Positions 8,583 through 15,734 are shown, counted from the first letter of the stretch. The stretch: DNA of 64,000 nucleotides from Eubacterium sp. (GCA_022511205.1 JAFLRY010000003.1:18577-82576); one strand, 5' to 3'. Program-made: numbers and translations. The notes: generated from the sequence alone by a model not told the origin.

Positions 8583-9394
8583 ATAGTATTTTTCACCTTT
8601 TTTAATGCAAACGGTATAGGCGCAAATGCCATTAAAAAATAAGACGCAATGATGATTATAAAATATGGATATGACGGTGTACTTATATCAAGACCGAAAA
8701 TGCAATCTAAAACATCCAGTTTAATGTTTCGAACATCACAAAATACACTAAACAAATTTATAAATATAAACATAATGGATAAAACAAATATTTTATTTTT
8801 TACAAAATATGAAAGCTGATAAGCGATGACCGCGATAGCTCCGGCGATTAAACTTGATATAAATATGTAAAGCAAAAAATAAAGATGAGGTGAAAATATA
8901 TAAAGTCTTTTAAACAAAATTAAATCTAAAATAACACCATATGTATCTGCCTGTATTAGTCCCAAAGTGTATTGATTTGTTGATTCAAACGGGAAGGCTA
9001 TCATACATAATAAGTAATTGATGATCTGCGGCAGAAAAATTACGAAAGCGCCGCAAAAAAATACGGCGATAAGCTTTGAAAAATAATATTTTTTTGCGCC
9101 CATTCTTACGGCGCAGATGGGAAAATAATTATTATTGTAATCAGCAAGATAACTATCCGAATATGCCGCACAGGCAAGAAGCGGCATTACCATTCCAAAA
9201 ATTAAAGTTTGCCAGTCGCTATTAGCTAAAAACTGCATATATGATGCCTGAACGCTTATGATATCTGCGTTATATGACGAAATGCAGTTTATAATAAAAC
9301 AGAAAATGCTAAACACAACGCCGATAAGGCACACCCGCAAAAAGCCTGTTGAATTAAAAGCGTTTATTATCTGAAATTTAATTGCTTTTCTCAT
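8579..9394 (-). CDS. ABC transporter permease subunit (first)
   Basis: A 271-residue membrane protein with six or more hydrophobic helices and a large loop after helix 1, like ABC-2 permeases. It is the first gene of the operon and overlaps the second permease gene by the ATGA-type 4-bp junction. An AGGTG motif lies about 8 nt before the ATG. A stem-loop (9412-9441) sits in its leader. Two different permeases plus one ATPase suggest a heterodimeric membrane domain. Confidence 0.75.
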   Translation of the reverse strand: MRKAIKFQIINAFNSTGFLRVCLIGVVFSIFCFIINCISSYNADIISVQASYMQFLANSDWQTLIFGMVMPLLACAAYSDSYLADYNNNYFPICAVRMGAKKYYFSKLIAVFFCGAFVIFLPQIINYLLCMIAFPFESTNQYTLGLIQADTYGVILDLILFKRLYIFSPHLYFLLYIFISSLIAGAIAVIAYQLSYFVKNKIFVLSIMFIFINLFSVFCDVRNIKLDVLDCIFGLDISTPSYPYFIIIIASYFLMAFAPIPFALKKVKNTI

Positions 9395-9411
9395 AAGAAC
9401 ACCTATATTAG

Positions 9412-9441
9412 AAGCATAGGGGCAATAAAACCCCTATGCTT
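9412..9441 (-). other. Perfect stem-loop in leader of ABC operon
   Basis: An 11-bp perfect stem (AAGCATAGGGG with CCCCTATGCTT) with an 8-nt loop ends about 18 bp before the ABC permease start codon on the minus strand. It lacks a T run in that direction. A transcript start, mRNA-stability or regulatory role is possible; none is proven. Confidence 0.6.
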
Positions 9442-9550
9442 ATTTTAATATAGAGTTAGTAAGGCTGTCAATACGCTATAGGCATTCCTGCTGAAACAGT
9501 AAACAAAACCTTAACGCTCACTTGCAGTAATACCGGCGTGTGTAGTTGAG

Positions 9551-9586
9551 GTAATAGGTAATAGTGAATAGTGAATAAGTAAATAG
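9551..9586. repeat. Short tandem heptamer array
   Basis: Five imperfect copies of a 7-8 bp unit (GTAATAG, GTAATAG, TGAATAG, TGAATAA, GTAAATAG) lie in the 288-bp gap between the ABC operon and cotJB. The remainder of the gap shows no open reading frame. Confidence 0.6.
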
Positions 9587-9641
9587 GATCGGCAGTTTTA
9601 CTGCCCTGAACCTCTTAACTTTTCACTCTTACTTCTTCACT

Positions 9642-9684
9642 AAAAAAAATTTCCCGTCTGAGTAAATCAGACGGGAATTTTTTT
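9642..9684 (-). terminator. Terminator of cotJA-cotJB
   Basis: The long stem TTCCCGTCTGA/TCAGACGGGAA is flanked by A8 on the left and T7 on the right. It overlaps the cotJB stop codon and works for the minus-strand transcript. Confidence 0.88.
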
Positions 9685-9919
9685 ACTCTGCGTCCCAGGG
9701 CCACGGGTCTTTGAGCCACTCGTCGCTGTTATTCTCACCAAGGGTGAGCGGGCCGTATTTCTCCTCGAATTCCTTCTTCAGCATTTTAAACTGATTGAAA
9801 TATTTTTCATAAAGCTTTCTTGCTTCGGCGTTATCAAGGTGAGTGTCCATATACATTCTGACTTCCCACATGGCAAACTGCGCCTGAGAAACTCTTAAAA
9901 GCAATTGCTCTCTTGTCAT
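9683..9919 (-). CDS. cotJB: CotJB, spore coat protein
   Basis: A 78-residue protein with the CotJB pattern: LLLRVSQAQFAMWEVRMYMDTH at the N-terminus, NAEARKLYEKY in the middle, YGPL near 55 and a C-terminal DPWPWD. It is a small component of the spore coat, made in the mother cell. The gene overlaps cotJA by 4 bp. The usual third gene, cotJC, is not downstream; it lies at 2346-2948. Confidence 0.92.
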   Translation of the reverse strand: MTREQLLLRVSQAQFAMWEVRMYMDTHLDNAEARKLYEKYFNQFKMLKKEFEEKYGPLTLGENNSDEWLKDPWPWDAE

Positions 9920-10128
9920 ATCAGCACTCCCTTTCCCGTAAACGGCTTGTTGAGCTCGGGGAAAAGCGTTCCCTCGTTGAGCGCCTTAGCTTCTTCTTCA
10001 TATATAACAGGCTGTTGCTGAAACGGAACGTATGCCATCGTTACCGACGCGTCATCGGGCAGCGGCGGCAAAACGTTGCTTGCGTTTTTCAGAAACGTTG
10101 GGTTGAACATATCTACGTATTTATCCAT
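9916..10128 (-). CDS. cotJA: CotJA, spore coat-associated protein
   Basis: A 70-residue protein with the CotJA hallmarks: a central VTMAYVPFQQ segment, then YEEEAKALNEGTLFPELNKPF, which is the most conserved part of the family. It is a spore coat protein that acts with CotJB and CotJC. AAAGGAG lies 8 nt before the ATG. A possible mother-cell -10 (CATATTAT on the minus strand, 10153-10160) is present, but no matching -35 is at ideal distance. It is divergent from mazF. Confidence 0.92.
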   Translation of the reverse strand: MDKYVDMFNPTFLKNASNVLPPLPDDASVTMAYVPFQQQPVIYEEEAKALNEGTLFPELNKPFTGKGVLI

Positions 10129-10282
10129 TTGTTTTTACTCCTTTCTCTTTCCATAATATGCTATCCTGCGAAAAATGACAGATAAGAGAAAAAATTTTTC
10201 AAACATATAATGATTTAGAATGTTTAAAAATTACCTTTGGAGGTAAAAATATAAATGAAATAAAAAACATAGGTGATACAAT

Positions 10283-10624
10283 ATGACAGTTAAACGCGGA
10301 GATATATATTATGCCGATCTGAGCCCTGTTGTAGGCTCGGAGCAGGGAGGAGTAAGACCGGTGCTGATCGTTCAGAATGACGTGGGAAACCGCTTCTCGC
10401 CAACGGTCATCGCCGCCGCGATAACGAGCCAGAAGGATAAAAGCAATCTTCCCACCCATATCGAGGTGGACGCAAGAAATTGCGGCTTGGCAAAGGACAG
10501 TATCGTGCTTCTTGAGCAGGTGCGAACGATAGATAAGCGCCGCCTGCGTGAAAAAATGGGCGCTTTGGACGGCGGAGATATGGGAAAAGTTAATGAGGCT
10601 TTGTCCGTTTCCTTCGGGCTTTAA
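10283..10624 (+). CDS. mazF: MazF/NdoA-type mRNA endoribonuclease
   Basis: A 113-residue PemK/MazF protein, very close in pattern to Bacillus NdoA: VKRGDIYYADLSPVVGSEQGG, RPVLIVQND, GNRFSPTVI, AAITSQ and LLEQVRTIDK. These enzymes cut mRNA at a short sequence (UACAU in NdoA) and are held by an antitoxin normally encoded just upstream. Here the upstream 150 bp run to divergent cotJA with no reading frame for an RHH antitoxin, and none follows. The antitoxin may be elsewhere in the genome. Confidence 0.93.
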   Translation: MTVKRGDIYYADLSPVVGSEQGGVRPVLIVQNDVGNRFSPTVIAAAITSQKDKSNLPTHIEVDARNCGLAKDSIVLLEQVRTIDKRRLREKMGALDGGDMGKVNEALSVSFGL

Positions 10625-10630
10625 ATGGGG

Positions 10631-10660
10631 GATAACTCTAATTCAGAGTTATTCCTTTTT
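10631..10660 (+). terminator. Terminator of mazF
   Basis: The stem (G)ATAACTCT/AGAGTTAT(T) has a 5-nt loop and is followed by CCTTTTT. Confidence 0.75.
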
Positions 10661-10762
10661 CATTTATTACAAAATTGTCATTTCATATTTGATTTTTTAT
10701 GGTAATATAAGATTGAGGGGCAAACGCAAGCCGCCTAAACCTATAATTTGAGGTGATACGCT

Positions 10763-11434
10763 GTGAAAATTTTTCTTTTGGAGGACGATGCTTCCATCGC
10801 TATGGGGCTGGAGTATTCGCTTCAAAAAGAGGGTTATGAAACGAAACGTTGCGCTGACGTTAAAAGCGCGCTGAAAGCTGTTGACGCGGAGAATTTTGAT
10901 CTGTATCTGCTTGATCTTTCTCTGCCCGACGGGAGCGGTTATGACGTTTGCCGAGCCGTTAAGGCAAAGGGCGATCTGCCCGTTATTTTCCTCACCGCCT
11001 TTGACGATGAGGTAAACGTTGTTATGGGCTTTGATCTTGGCGCCGACGATTATATATCAAAGCCGTTTCGTATAAATGAGCTTATGGCGAGGATCAAAAG
11101 CGTGCTTCGCCGATACCACAGCGAAAATTATTCAGGCATCGTGGAGCTTCACGATTTGAAGATCAATACGAACGAAGCCAAGGTTTACAAAAACGGTAAG
11201 GAAATCGTCCTCACCGCTATGGAATACCGCTTGCTTCTGATCCTGCTCAACAACAGAGGGCAGATACTTACGCGAAATCAACTGCTTGAAAACATCTGGG
11301 ATATAGATGGGATTTTCGTTAACGATAACACGCTTACCGTTTACATCAAGCGCCTTCGTGATAAGATCGAGGACGATTCGGACGAGCCAAAAATCATAAA
11401 AACCGTTAGAAAAATGGGGTATATTCTGGAATGA
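10763..11434 (+). CDS. OmpR/PhoB-family response regulator
   Basis: A 223-residue two-domain regulator. The receiver has the acidic pocket EDD at 7-9, phospho-acceptor Asp51 in LLDLSLPDG, and the FLTAFDD and YISKPF switch segments. The winged-helix DNA-binding domain runs from about 128 and ends RKMGYILE. The GTG start is preceded by GAGGTG. It overlaps the kinase gene by 4 bp (ATGA). Its target promoters are unknown; no ABC transporter of the Bce type follows the pair. Confidence 0.93.
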   Translation: MKIFLLEDDASIAMGLEYSLQKEGYETKRCADVKSALKAVDAENFDLYLLDLSLPDGSGYDVCRAVKAKGDLPVIFLTAFDDEVNVVMGFDLGADDYISKPFRINELMARIKSVLRRYHSENYSGIVELHDLKINTNEAKVYKNGKEIVLTAMEYRLLLILLNNRGQILTRNQLLENIWDIDGIFVNDNTLTVYIKRLRDKIEDDSDEPKIIKTVRKMGYILE

Positions 11435-12432
11435 TAAAGAGATATAAGGAGTTTTTATATGCGATCATCGCTTCCGCCGTTCTCATTACGGTGGGCTTTA
11501 TCGCGATATTCAATATCAACACGGCTTCGGCGTTCGTTTTTCTCGGTATTTCGCTGGCGATTTTCGCTATCTTTTTCGTTGTTACATATAAGCGGATCGC
11601 GGAAATCCGTGAAATGTCCGATTATCTTCGCCGTATAAATGACGGCGAATTTGATCTTGATATAACGGACAATCAAGAGGGCGAAATGAGCATACTGAAA
11701 AATAATATTTACAAGGTGGTCGTTACCCTGCGGTCCCAGCAAGAGCTTCTCCTTAAGGATAAAAACTATCTCGCCGATTCAATTGCGGATATTTCGCATC
11801 AGCTCAAAACGCCTATAACCTCTATCACCGTGATGACAGATCTGCTTAAAGCGGAAAAAGACGAGGCAAAGCGGCGGGAGTTTCTTGAAGTAATCAACAG
11901 CCAGCTTTCAAGGATAAACTGGCTGTTGGTTACGTTGCTGAAGCTATCGAGAATAGACGCTGGCGCTATTGAATTCAAGAAAGAGCGAGGAAGCCTTAAG
12001 AGTATTATCGAAAACGCCGCGCGACCGTTTCTTATCAACGCGGAGGTCAAGGGGATCGAGCTCACCACCGAGTGCAACGATGACGTGTTTGCTGACGTTG
12101 ACAGGAATTGGTATGCGGAAGCGCTCTCAAATATTATTAAAAACTGTATTGAGCACACGGATGAGGGCGGCAAGGTAAGCGTTCACGCCTTTGAAACGCC
12201 CGTTCTTACAAAGATAGTCATTAAGGATAACGGCTCGGGCATTCATCCTGACGATCTACCGCACATCTTTGAAAGATTTTATCAGGGCAGAGCTCATTCG
12301 GAAACAAGCGTCGGCATCGGTCTTGCCCTCAGCAAGGCGATCCTCAATCGCCAGCAATCGTTTATTGACGTTAAAAGCGAAGTGGGCAAGGGAACGGAGT
12401 TTGAAATAACGCTTTATAAAACTACAGTGTGA
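11431..12432 (+). CDS. Sensor histidine kinase with two TM helices
   Basis: A 333-residue kinase. Two closely spaced membrane helices (about 10-27 and 33-52) leave almost no extracellular loop. A linker precedes the H-box ISHQLKTPIT with His123. The ATPase domain has the N-box NIIKNCIEH, the G1 box DNGSGI, the F-box IFERFYQ and GIGLALSK. The missing sensor domain puts it with intramembrane-sensing kinases, which usually read cell-envelope stress. It is cotranscribed with the regulator upstream and followed by a terminator. Confidence 0.93.
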   Translation: MIKRYKEFLYAIIASAVLITVGFIAIFNINTASAFVFLGISLAIFAIFFVVTYKRIAEIREMSDYLRRINDGEFDLDITDNQEGEMSILKNNIYKVVVTLRSQQELLLKDKNYLADSIADISHQLKTPITSITVMTDLLKAEKDEAKRREFLEVINSQLSRINWLLVTLLKLSRIDAGAIEFKKERGSLKSIIENAARPFLINAEVKGIELTTECNDDVFADVDRNWYAEALSNIIKNCIEHTDEGGKVSVHAFETPVLTKIVIKDNGSGIHPDDLPHIFERFYQGRAHSETSVGIGLALSKAILNRQQSFIDVKSEVGKGTEFEITLYKTTV

Positions 12433-12441
12433 TAAAAAATT

Positions 12442-12471
12442 AAGCCTTCTCAATAGGGAGAAGGCTTTTTT
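12442..12471. terminator. Bidirectional terminator after the two-component operon
   Basis: The stem AAGCCTTCTC/GAGAAGGCTT has a 6-nt loop, T6 on the plus side and an A-rich left flank. It also touches the stop codon of the small minus-strand gene 12470-12643. Confidence 0.85.
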
Positions 12472-12643
12472 ATAAGTCCTGCAGATCAGCGTCGGGAATA
12501 TCGTTTTCAAGATTATCCCGTGCCAAATCGTTATCTATAACGGAATAAGCGTCTGAAATAGGCTTTTCCCTGCGCGGATCCCTTTCATAGGGCTTTGCGC
12601 TATAAACGTTTTTCTTCGGTTGATTTTCGCCCTGCTTCGCCAT
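12470..12643 (-). CDS. Small charged protein, 57 aa
   Basis: A 57-residue frame on the minus strand starts MAKQGENQPKKNVYSAKPYE and ends in an acidic tail (NDIPDADLQDL). It is supported by GAGGTGA 5 nt before the ATG and by neighbours on both sides that leave exactly this gap. It is very polar, with no hydrophobic core, so it is probably disordered. No family was recognised. Its SD lies in one arm of a stem-loop (12648-12680). It follows a membrane-protein gene on the same strand by 47 bp. Confidence 0.7.
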   Translation of the reverse strand: MAKQGENQPKKNVYSAKPYERDPRREKPISDAYSVIDNDLARDNLENDIPDADLQDL

Positions 12644-12647
12644 AATA

Positions 12648-12680
12648 TCACCTCAGAAATAGTTTATCCGACTGAGGTGA
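12648..12680 (-). promoter_or_regulatory. Stem-loop sequestering an SD sequence
   Basis: On the minus strand TCACCTCAG (12672-12680) can pair perfectly with CTGAGGTGA (12648-12656) across a 15-nt loop. The second arm is the SD of the 57-residue gene. There is no T run, so it is not an ordinary terminator. Confidence 0.6.
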
Positions 12681-12690
12681 TTATATAAAT

Positions 12691-13161
12691 TTACTCAAGT
12701 TCTTTTTTGTGATTTATGTGTATTCCTATATGACCGATCCCGAATATTATAGCTGAAATGATGAGCAAAATATTTTTGCCGTAGATTCCCAAAAGAAAAG
12801 ACGCAATAACGGGAAGCGTTGCTCCCGCAACGGGGATTCCAAGCAGACTGCTGTAAAAATCCTTCATCGTTTTCTCGCTTTTGAAATATCTGATCCAGTA
12901 TATTTCGTAAAGCGCCATACAGAGAAACGAGAGAATAAGCCACATTATCCGCCATGAGTTTAACGAAACGTTAAAGTCTTTGAAAATCAATACAATGCAG
13001 GTGACGAGCGCCTGACCGACGCTTTCAAATATCAAAAATATTTTCTTTTCATTTTTGACGTATTTATCGTAATCCTTAGGCTTGTTCTTTGTCCAAAGCA
13101 GATTTGGAATACACAGCATCGCAAGAAATATAAGCCCAACGTATGAAAATCCAAAATTCAT
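12691..13161 (-). CDS. Small integral membrane protein, unknown
   Basis: A 156-residue protein with about five hydrophobic helices and a charged loop (NKPKDYDKYVKNEKK) after the first. The C-terminus ends HINHKKELE. The layout recalls small multi-helix proteins found in many Clostridia next to unrelated genes, but no catalytic or binding motif is visible and no function is assigned. It may be cotranscribed with the 57-residue gene downstream. Confidence 0.7.
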   Translation of the reverse strand: MNFGFSYVGLIFLAMLCIPNLLWTKNKPKDYDKYVKNEKKIFLIFESVGQALVTCIVLIFKDFNVSLNSWRIMWLILSFLCMALYEIYWIRYFKSEKTMKDFYSSLLGIPVAGATLPVIASFLLGIYGKNILLIISAIIFGIGHIGIHINHKKELE

Positions 13162-13212
13162 AATCTTTGCTCCGCTAATAATTCTAATTTATCAAATGCA
13201 ATAAGTAATAGC

Positions 13213-13703
13213 TCACATAAAGCGCCTTGTGAATTCCCTCGATTCTCCTCTTAATCGCCAACTGTTTCCGTTTTTATTTTCTCCAATAATTCGCAGACCA
13301 AGTTTTCTGGCTATCGCTTGAGAATTTGAGTTCTGCTTGTTTATATATGCCTCAACGTATAAAATATCTTTTTGCACAATGTGACTGCGTATTTAAAAAA
13401 TCGGTAGAAAAGAGCGGTGCGTTGGTGTTCGGGCTTTATTTCTATTTCTTCAATTACCATTGTATCATTGTTAATGCTATACTGAAAATAGCCCGCAAAG
13501 ATTTTATCAACGTACATTAGTATGATCTGCTGACCATCAGCCGGAGCTGATTTCATAAAAGACAGCCATAGCCGCTTATCATCATCGTAGCTGTTGCCGG
13601 TTGGCGCTATTCGGCTCATATTGCTATACAGGATATCAAACATTTGAGGCAATATCTCTTTCGATTGTGTTTTATCATAAAAACAAAATGATATTTCTCT
13701 CAT
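13213..13703 (-). pseudogene. GNAT acetyltransferase broken by a frameshift
   Basis: The first frame gives 120 residues (13341-13703) and stops just after VTLCKK. The next frame continues the fold with DILYVEAYINKQNSNSQAIARKLGLRIIG and more, to a stop at 13213. That tail is the expected C-terminal GNAT segment (N...A...KLG). Adding one base to the T5 run at 13369-13373 (A5 in the coding strand) restores one frame, so a single-base deletion explains the break. It lies 10 bp after another GNAT gene in the same direction. It is either a true pseudogene or a homopolymer sequencing error. Confidence 0.75.
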
Positions 13704-13713
13704 ATTTTCTCCT

Positions 13714-14208
13714 TTATTCTATATGATAAACGTACTGCAAATCAACAAGGTCTTTCCCGCCGATATTGTCTTTATATGATTCGCCGCTGTAGCTGAAGTC
13801 GCACTTTTCGTAAAACCGCCTTGCGTTGTGATTTTCCTCCAAAACCCAGAGGAAAATATCATTAAAGCCCATTGCCTTAAGTTCTTCCACCGCGCGCATC
13901 AAAAGCTGTTTGCCATAGCCATTTCCGCAGTATTCCGGCAGAAAATAGATCGAAATGATTTCGCCCATCCCCTCAAACTTTTCAAAGCGTGAAGCGCAAT
14001 AGGAGGACGAGCCTATCATTTTGCCGTTATCGAACATAATAAGCGTGTGACACTTTGGGTTATCAAACGCTCTGCACCATCTGCCTTTCGGAATACTGTC
14101 CAAAAACTCCTGCGGAATAATTCCCTTGTATGCGTGCCGCCAGCTTTGCTCGTATATGTTGCTTATTTCCTCTCTGCTGTCTGACTGATTGATTTTCCTG
14201 ATTTCCAT
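13714..14208 (-). CDS. GNAT-family N-acetyltransferase
   Basis: A 164-residue acetyltransferase beginning MEIRKINQSD. The acetyl-CoA pyrophosphate loop is in YCGNGYGKQLL and the C-terminal NHNARRFYEKCDF segment is typical of the RimI-like group. The substrate is unknown. A longer frame extends upstream to 14343, but the added 45 residues do not fit the fold and cross an AT-rich spacer, so the start at 14208 is preferred. A frameshifted second GNAT follows in the same direction. Confidence 0.87.
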   Translation of the reverse strand: MEIRKINQSDSREEISNIYEQSWRHAYKGIIPQEFLDSIPKGRWCRAFDNPKCHTLIMFDNGKMIGSSSYCASRFEKFEGMGEIISIYFLPEYCGNGYGKQLLMRAVEELKAMGFNDIFLWVLEENHNARRFYEKCDFSYSGESYKDNIGGKDLVDLQYVYHIE

Positions 14209-14401
14209 ATTTTCACCATAATGAATAATAATATAAAAATTATAAATTGCGACAGGGTGTTTGTCAATTGTTGAACGTATTCGTTGTTTTGAGATAAAAA
14301 TCCCAATTATATAAAACAATGATAATTGTGACATAGAATGCAAATGAACAATAAAAATTACACTTAATTATAAAATTTATAATAAATTATAATTTTTGGT
14401 G

Positions 14402-14430
14402 TTGACATCACCTTAAAAAAGTTGTATTAT
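14402..14430 (+). promoter_or_regulatory. Near-consensus sigma-A promoter
   Basis: TTGACA (14402-14407), a 17-bp spacer and TATTAT (14425-14430). A transcript would start near 14437, inside the adjoining palindrome. Confidence 0.85.
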
Positions 14431-14431
14431 A

Positions 14432-14455
14432 ATTTTTGTTATTAATAACAAAAAT
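14432..14455. promoter_or_regulatory. Perfect 24-bp palindrome over the transcription start
   Basis: ATTTTTGTTATT is followed directly by its exact reverse complement. It begins 2 bp after the -10 box. It is well placed as an operator for the ribbon-helix-helix protein encoded directly downstream, which would give negative autoregulation. It could alternatively fold in RNA. Confidence 0.7.
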
Positions 14456-14474
14456 CAATATAAAGAGGACGGCG

Positions 14475-14924
14475 ATTAGCATCAATACATCATATACGTT
14501 ACAAAGTAATATTAAGGAATTATTGGATCACCAGCGTAAATATTGGTATGGAAAAGAAGTATCGTCTAAGGATTATCGAGACAGCTATATCTTGGGTGAG
14601 GCAATAGACACTTTTGTTCTTGATGATGTTCATAAGCTTTTGGCATATAAAAAAGAAGATTCTGAAGTAACTAAGGTAGCAAAATCTATAACTTTAAAAG
14701 CCAAAACACATGAGCGCCTGACCCGAATATGCGAGATGCTGGGAACATCTGAGAGTGAAACCTGTCGATTAATTATTTTTCATTTGATTCATGAAACGCT
14801 TGACGAAAAAAAGGTTACCAGGATTCCTAAAGAAATCGAGTTGGAGCTGGCAGTCTTAAAAAAGGCCTTGTCTAACGCCCAAAATGCCTTGAAGGCAATT
14901 GAAAAATATTATTTTAATAAATAA
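14475..14924 (+). CDS. Ribbon-helix-helix-like DNA-binding protein, cassette gene 1
   Basis: About 149 residues. A beta strand and helix pair, KSITLKAKTHERLTRICEMLGTSESE, fits a ribbon-helix-helix fold, and TAISINTSYTLQSNIKELL near the N-terminus may be a second, diverged copy. The C-terminus (about 120-149) is a likely coiled coil. The start is uncertain. The in-frame TTG at 14436 lies in the palindrome at the expected transcription start. The best RBS (AAGAGGA) sits 5 nt before an ATT codon at 14475, and no ATG or GTG is in frame nearby. It is AT-rich compared with flanking genes, and no family was recognised. Confidence 0.7.
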   Translation: MSINTSYTLQSNIKELLDHQRKYWYGKEVSSKDYRDSYILGEAIDTFVLDDVHKLLAYKKEDSEVTKVAKSITLKAKTHERLTRICEMLGTSESETCRLIIFHLIHETLDEKKVTRIPKEIELELAVLKKALSNAQNALKAIEKYYFNK

Positions 14925-14940
14925 AATGGAGGTGATTTTG

Positions 14941-15171
14941 ATGATTGGTACTGATTTAACTACTGATGAAAACAATCTGTATTCAGATGTTTTGAAAAAC
15001 ATTTCAACTCTTCCCGATGGGTTATATTATGCGAAAGATTTCTTTGGTAACGCGGCTACAAATCCAAGAGTGGTGAAAAAACTTTACAAAGATGTAAAGA
15101 ATGGCACTATACCCGGTGTCTCTTTGATTGGCGAACGCTCAAGGGATGGATATGAGATAAAAAATAATTGA
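14941..15171 (+). CDS. Small unknown protein, cassette gene 2
   Basis: A 76-residue protein starting MIGTDLTTDENN, chosen because TGGAGGTGA lies 4-5 nt before this ATG. The second half, GLYYAKDFFG...KKLYKDVKNGTIPGVSLIGERSRDGYEI, looks like a small helical unit with a terminal beta hairpin, possibly a winged helix. No family was recognised. It is 16 bp after the RHH gene, so the two form one transcription unit. The arrangement resembles a toxin-antitoxin or plasmid-maintenance pair, but no toxin motif is visible. Confidence 0.7.
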   Translation: MIGTDLTTDENNLYSDVLKNISTLPDGLYYAKDFFGNAATNPRVVKKLYKDVKNGTIPGVSLIGERSRDGYEIKNN

Positions 15172-15214
15172 AAGTACATTTTATTAAGAATGCAATGTTA
15201 GGGATTTAACGACT

Positions 15215-15694
15215 GTGATAAAAACTATGTTCGTCTGCCACGGCAATATATGCCGTTCGCCAATGGCGGAATTTATATTTAAAGATATGGTGAAAAAGCA
15301 GGGGATAGACGATGAGTTTTTCATTGCCTCCTCCGCAACAAGTACCGAAGAGATTTGGGGAGATATAGGCAATCCCGTATATCCTCCGGCGAAAAAGGAG
15401 CTTGCGAAGCACGGACTTTCCTGCGAGGGAAAGTGCGCCGTTCAGCTGCGAAAAAGCGATTACGAAAAGTATGATCTCTTCATAGGTATGGACAGCGCCA
15501 ACGTCCGCAATATGATGCGCATCTTCGGCGACGATCCCGAAAACAAAATCAGCAAGCTGATGGATTATTCGCATCGCGGCGGAGACGTTGCCGATCCATG
15601 GTATTCAAGGCGGTTTGATATAGCTTACCGTGACATTTACGACGGCTGCGAAGCTTTATTAAAAAAGCTTTTAAAAGAAAACTTTATTGTATAA
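15215..15694 (+). CDS. Low-molecular-weight protein-tyrosine phosphatase
   Basis: A 159-residue LMW phosphatase. The P-loop C-x5-R-S is CHGNICRS with Cys8 and Arg14, and the general acid is Asp127 in DPWY. Such enzymes remove phosphate from tyrosine residues or, in some subfamilies, from phospho-arginine. The start is GTG at 15215; an ATG at 15227 would still keep the P-loop. Phospho-arginine is relevant here because the genome encodes McsB, but the subfamily cannot be decided by eye. Confidence 0.92.
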   Translation: MIKTMFVCHGNICRSPMAEFIFKDMVKKQGIDDEFFIASSATSTEEIWGDIGNPVYPPAKKELAKHGLSCEGKCAVQLRKSDYEKYDLFIGMDSANVRNMMRIFGDDPENKISKLMDYSHRGGDVADPWYSRRFDIAYRDIYDGCEALLKKLLKENFIV

Positions 15695-15724
15695 AAATAG
15701 GGTGCGGATTTCCGCACCCTATTT
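15695..15724. terminator. Bidirectional terminator
   Basis: A nearly uninterrupted 14-bp stem (AAATAGGGTGCGGA with its complement) with a very small loop lies between the convergent phosphatase and NERD genes. Confidence 0.8.
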
Positions 15725-15734
15725 AATAAATCTA

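Noticed and set aside
10129-10282. Sigma-E/K promoter for cotJA
   Set aside because: A CATATTAT -10-like box exists, but the nearest -35-like TCATTTT is about 3 bp too close, so no promoter is annotated.
14343-14343. Longer GNAT protein starting near 14343
   Set aside because: The extra 45 N-terminal residues do not belong to the fold and pass through an AT-rich promoter-like spacer; the start at 14208 gives the family length.
14436-14438. TTG start for the RHH gene
   Set aside because: It lies in the palindrome at the predicted transcription start and has no RBS; a start near 14475 is better supported.
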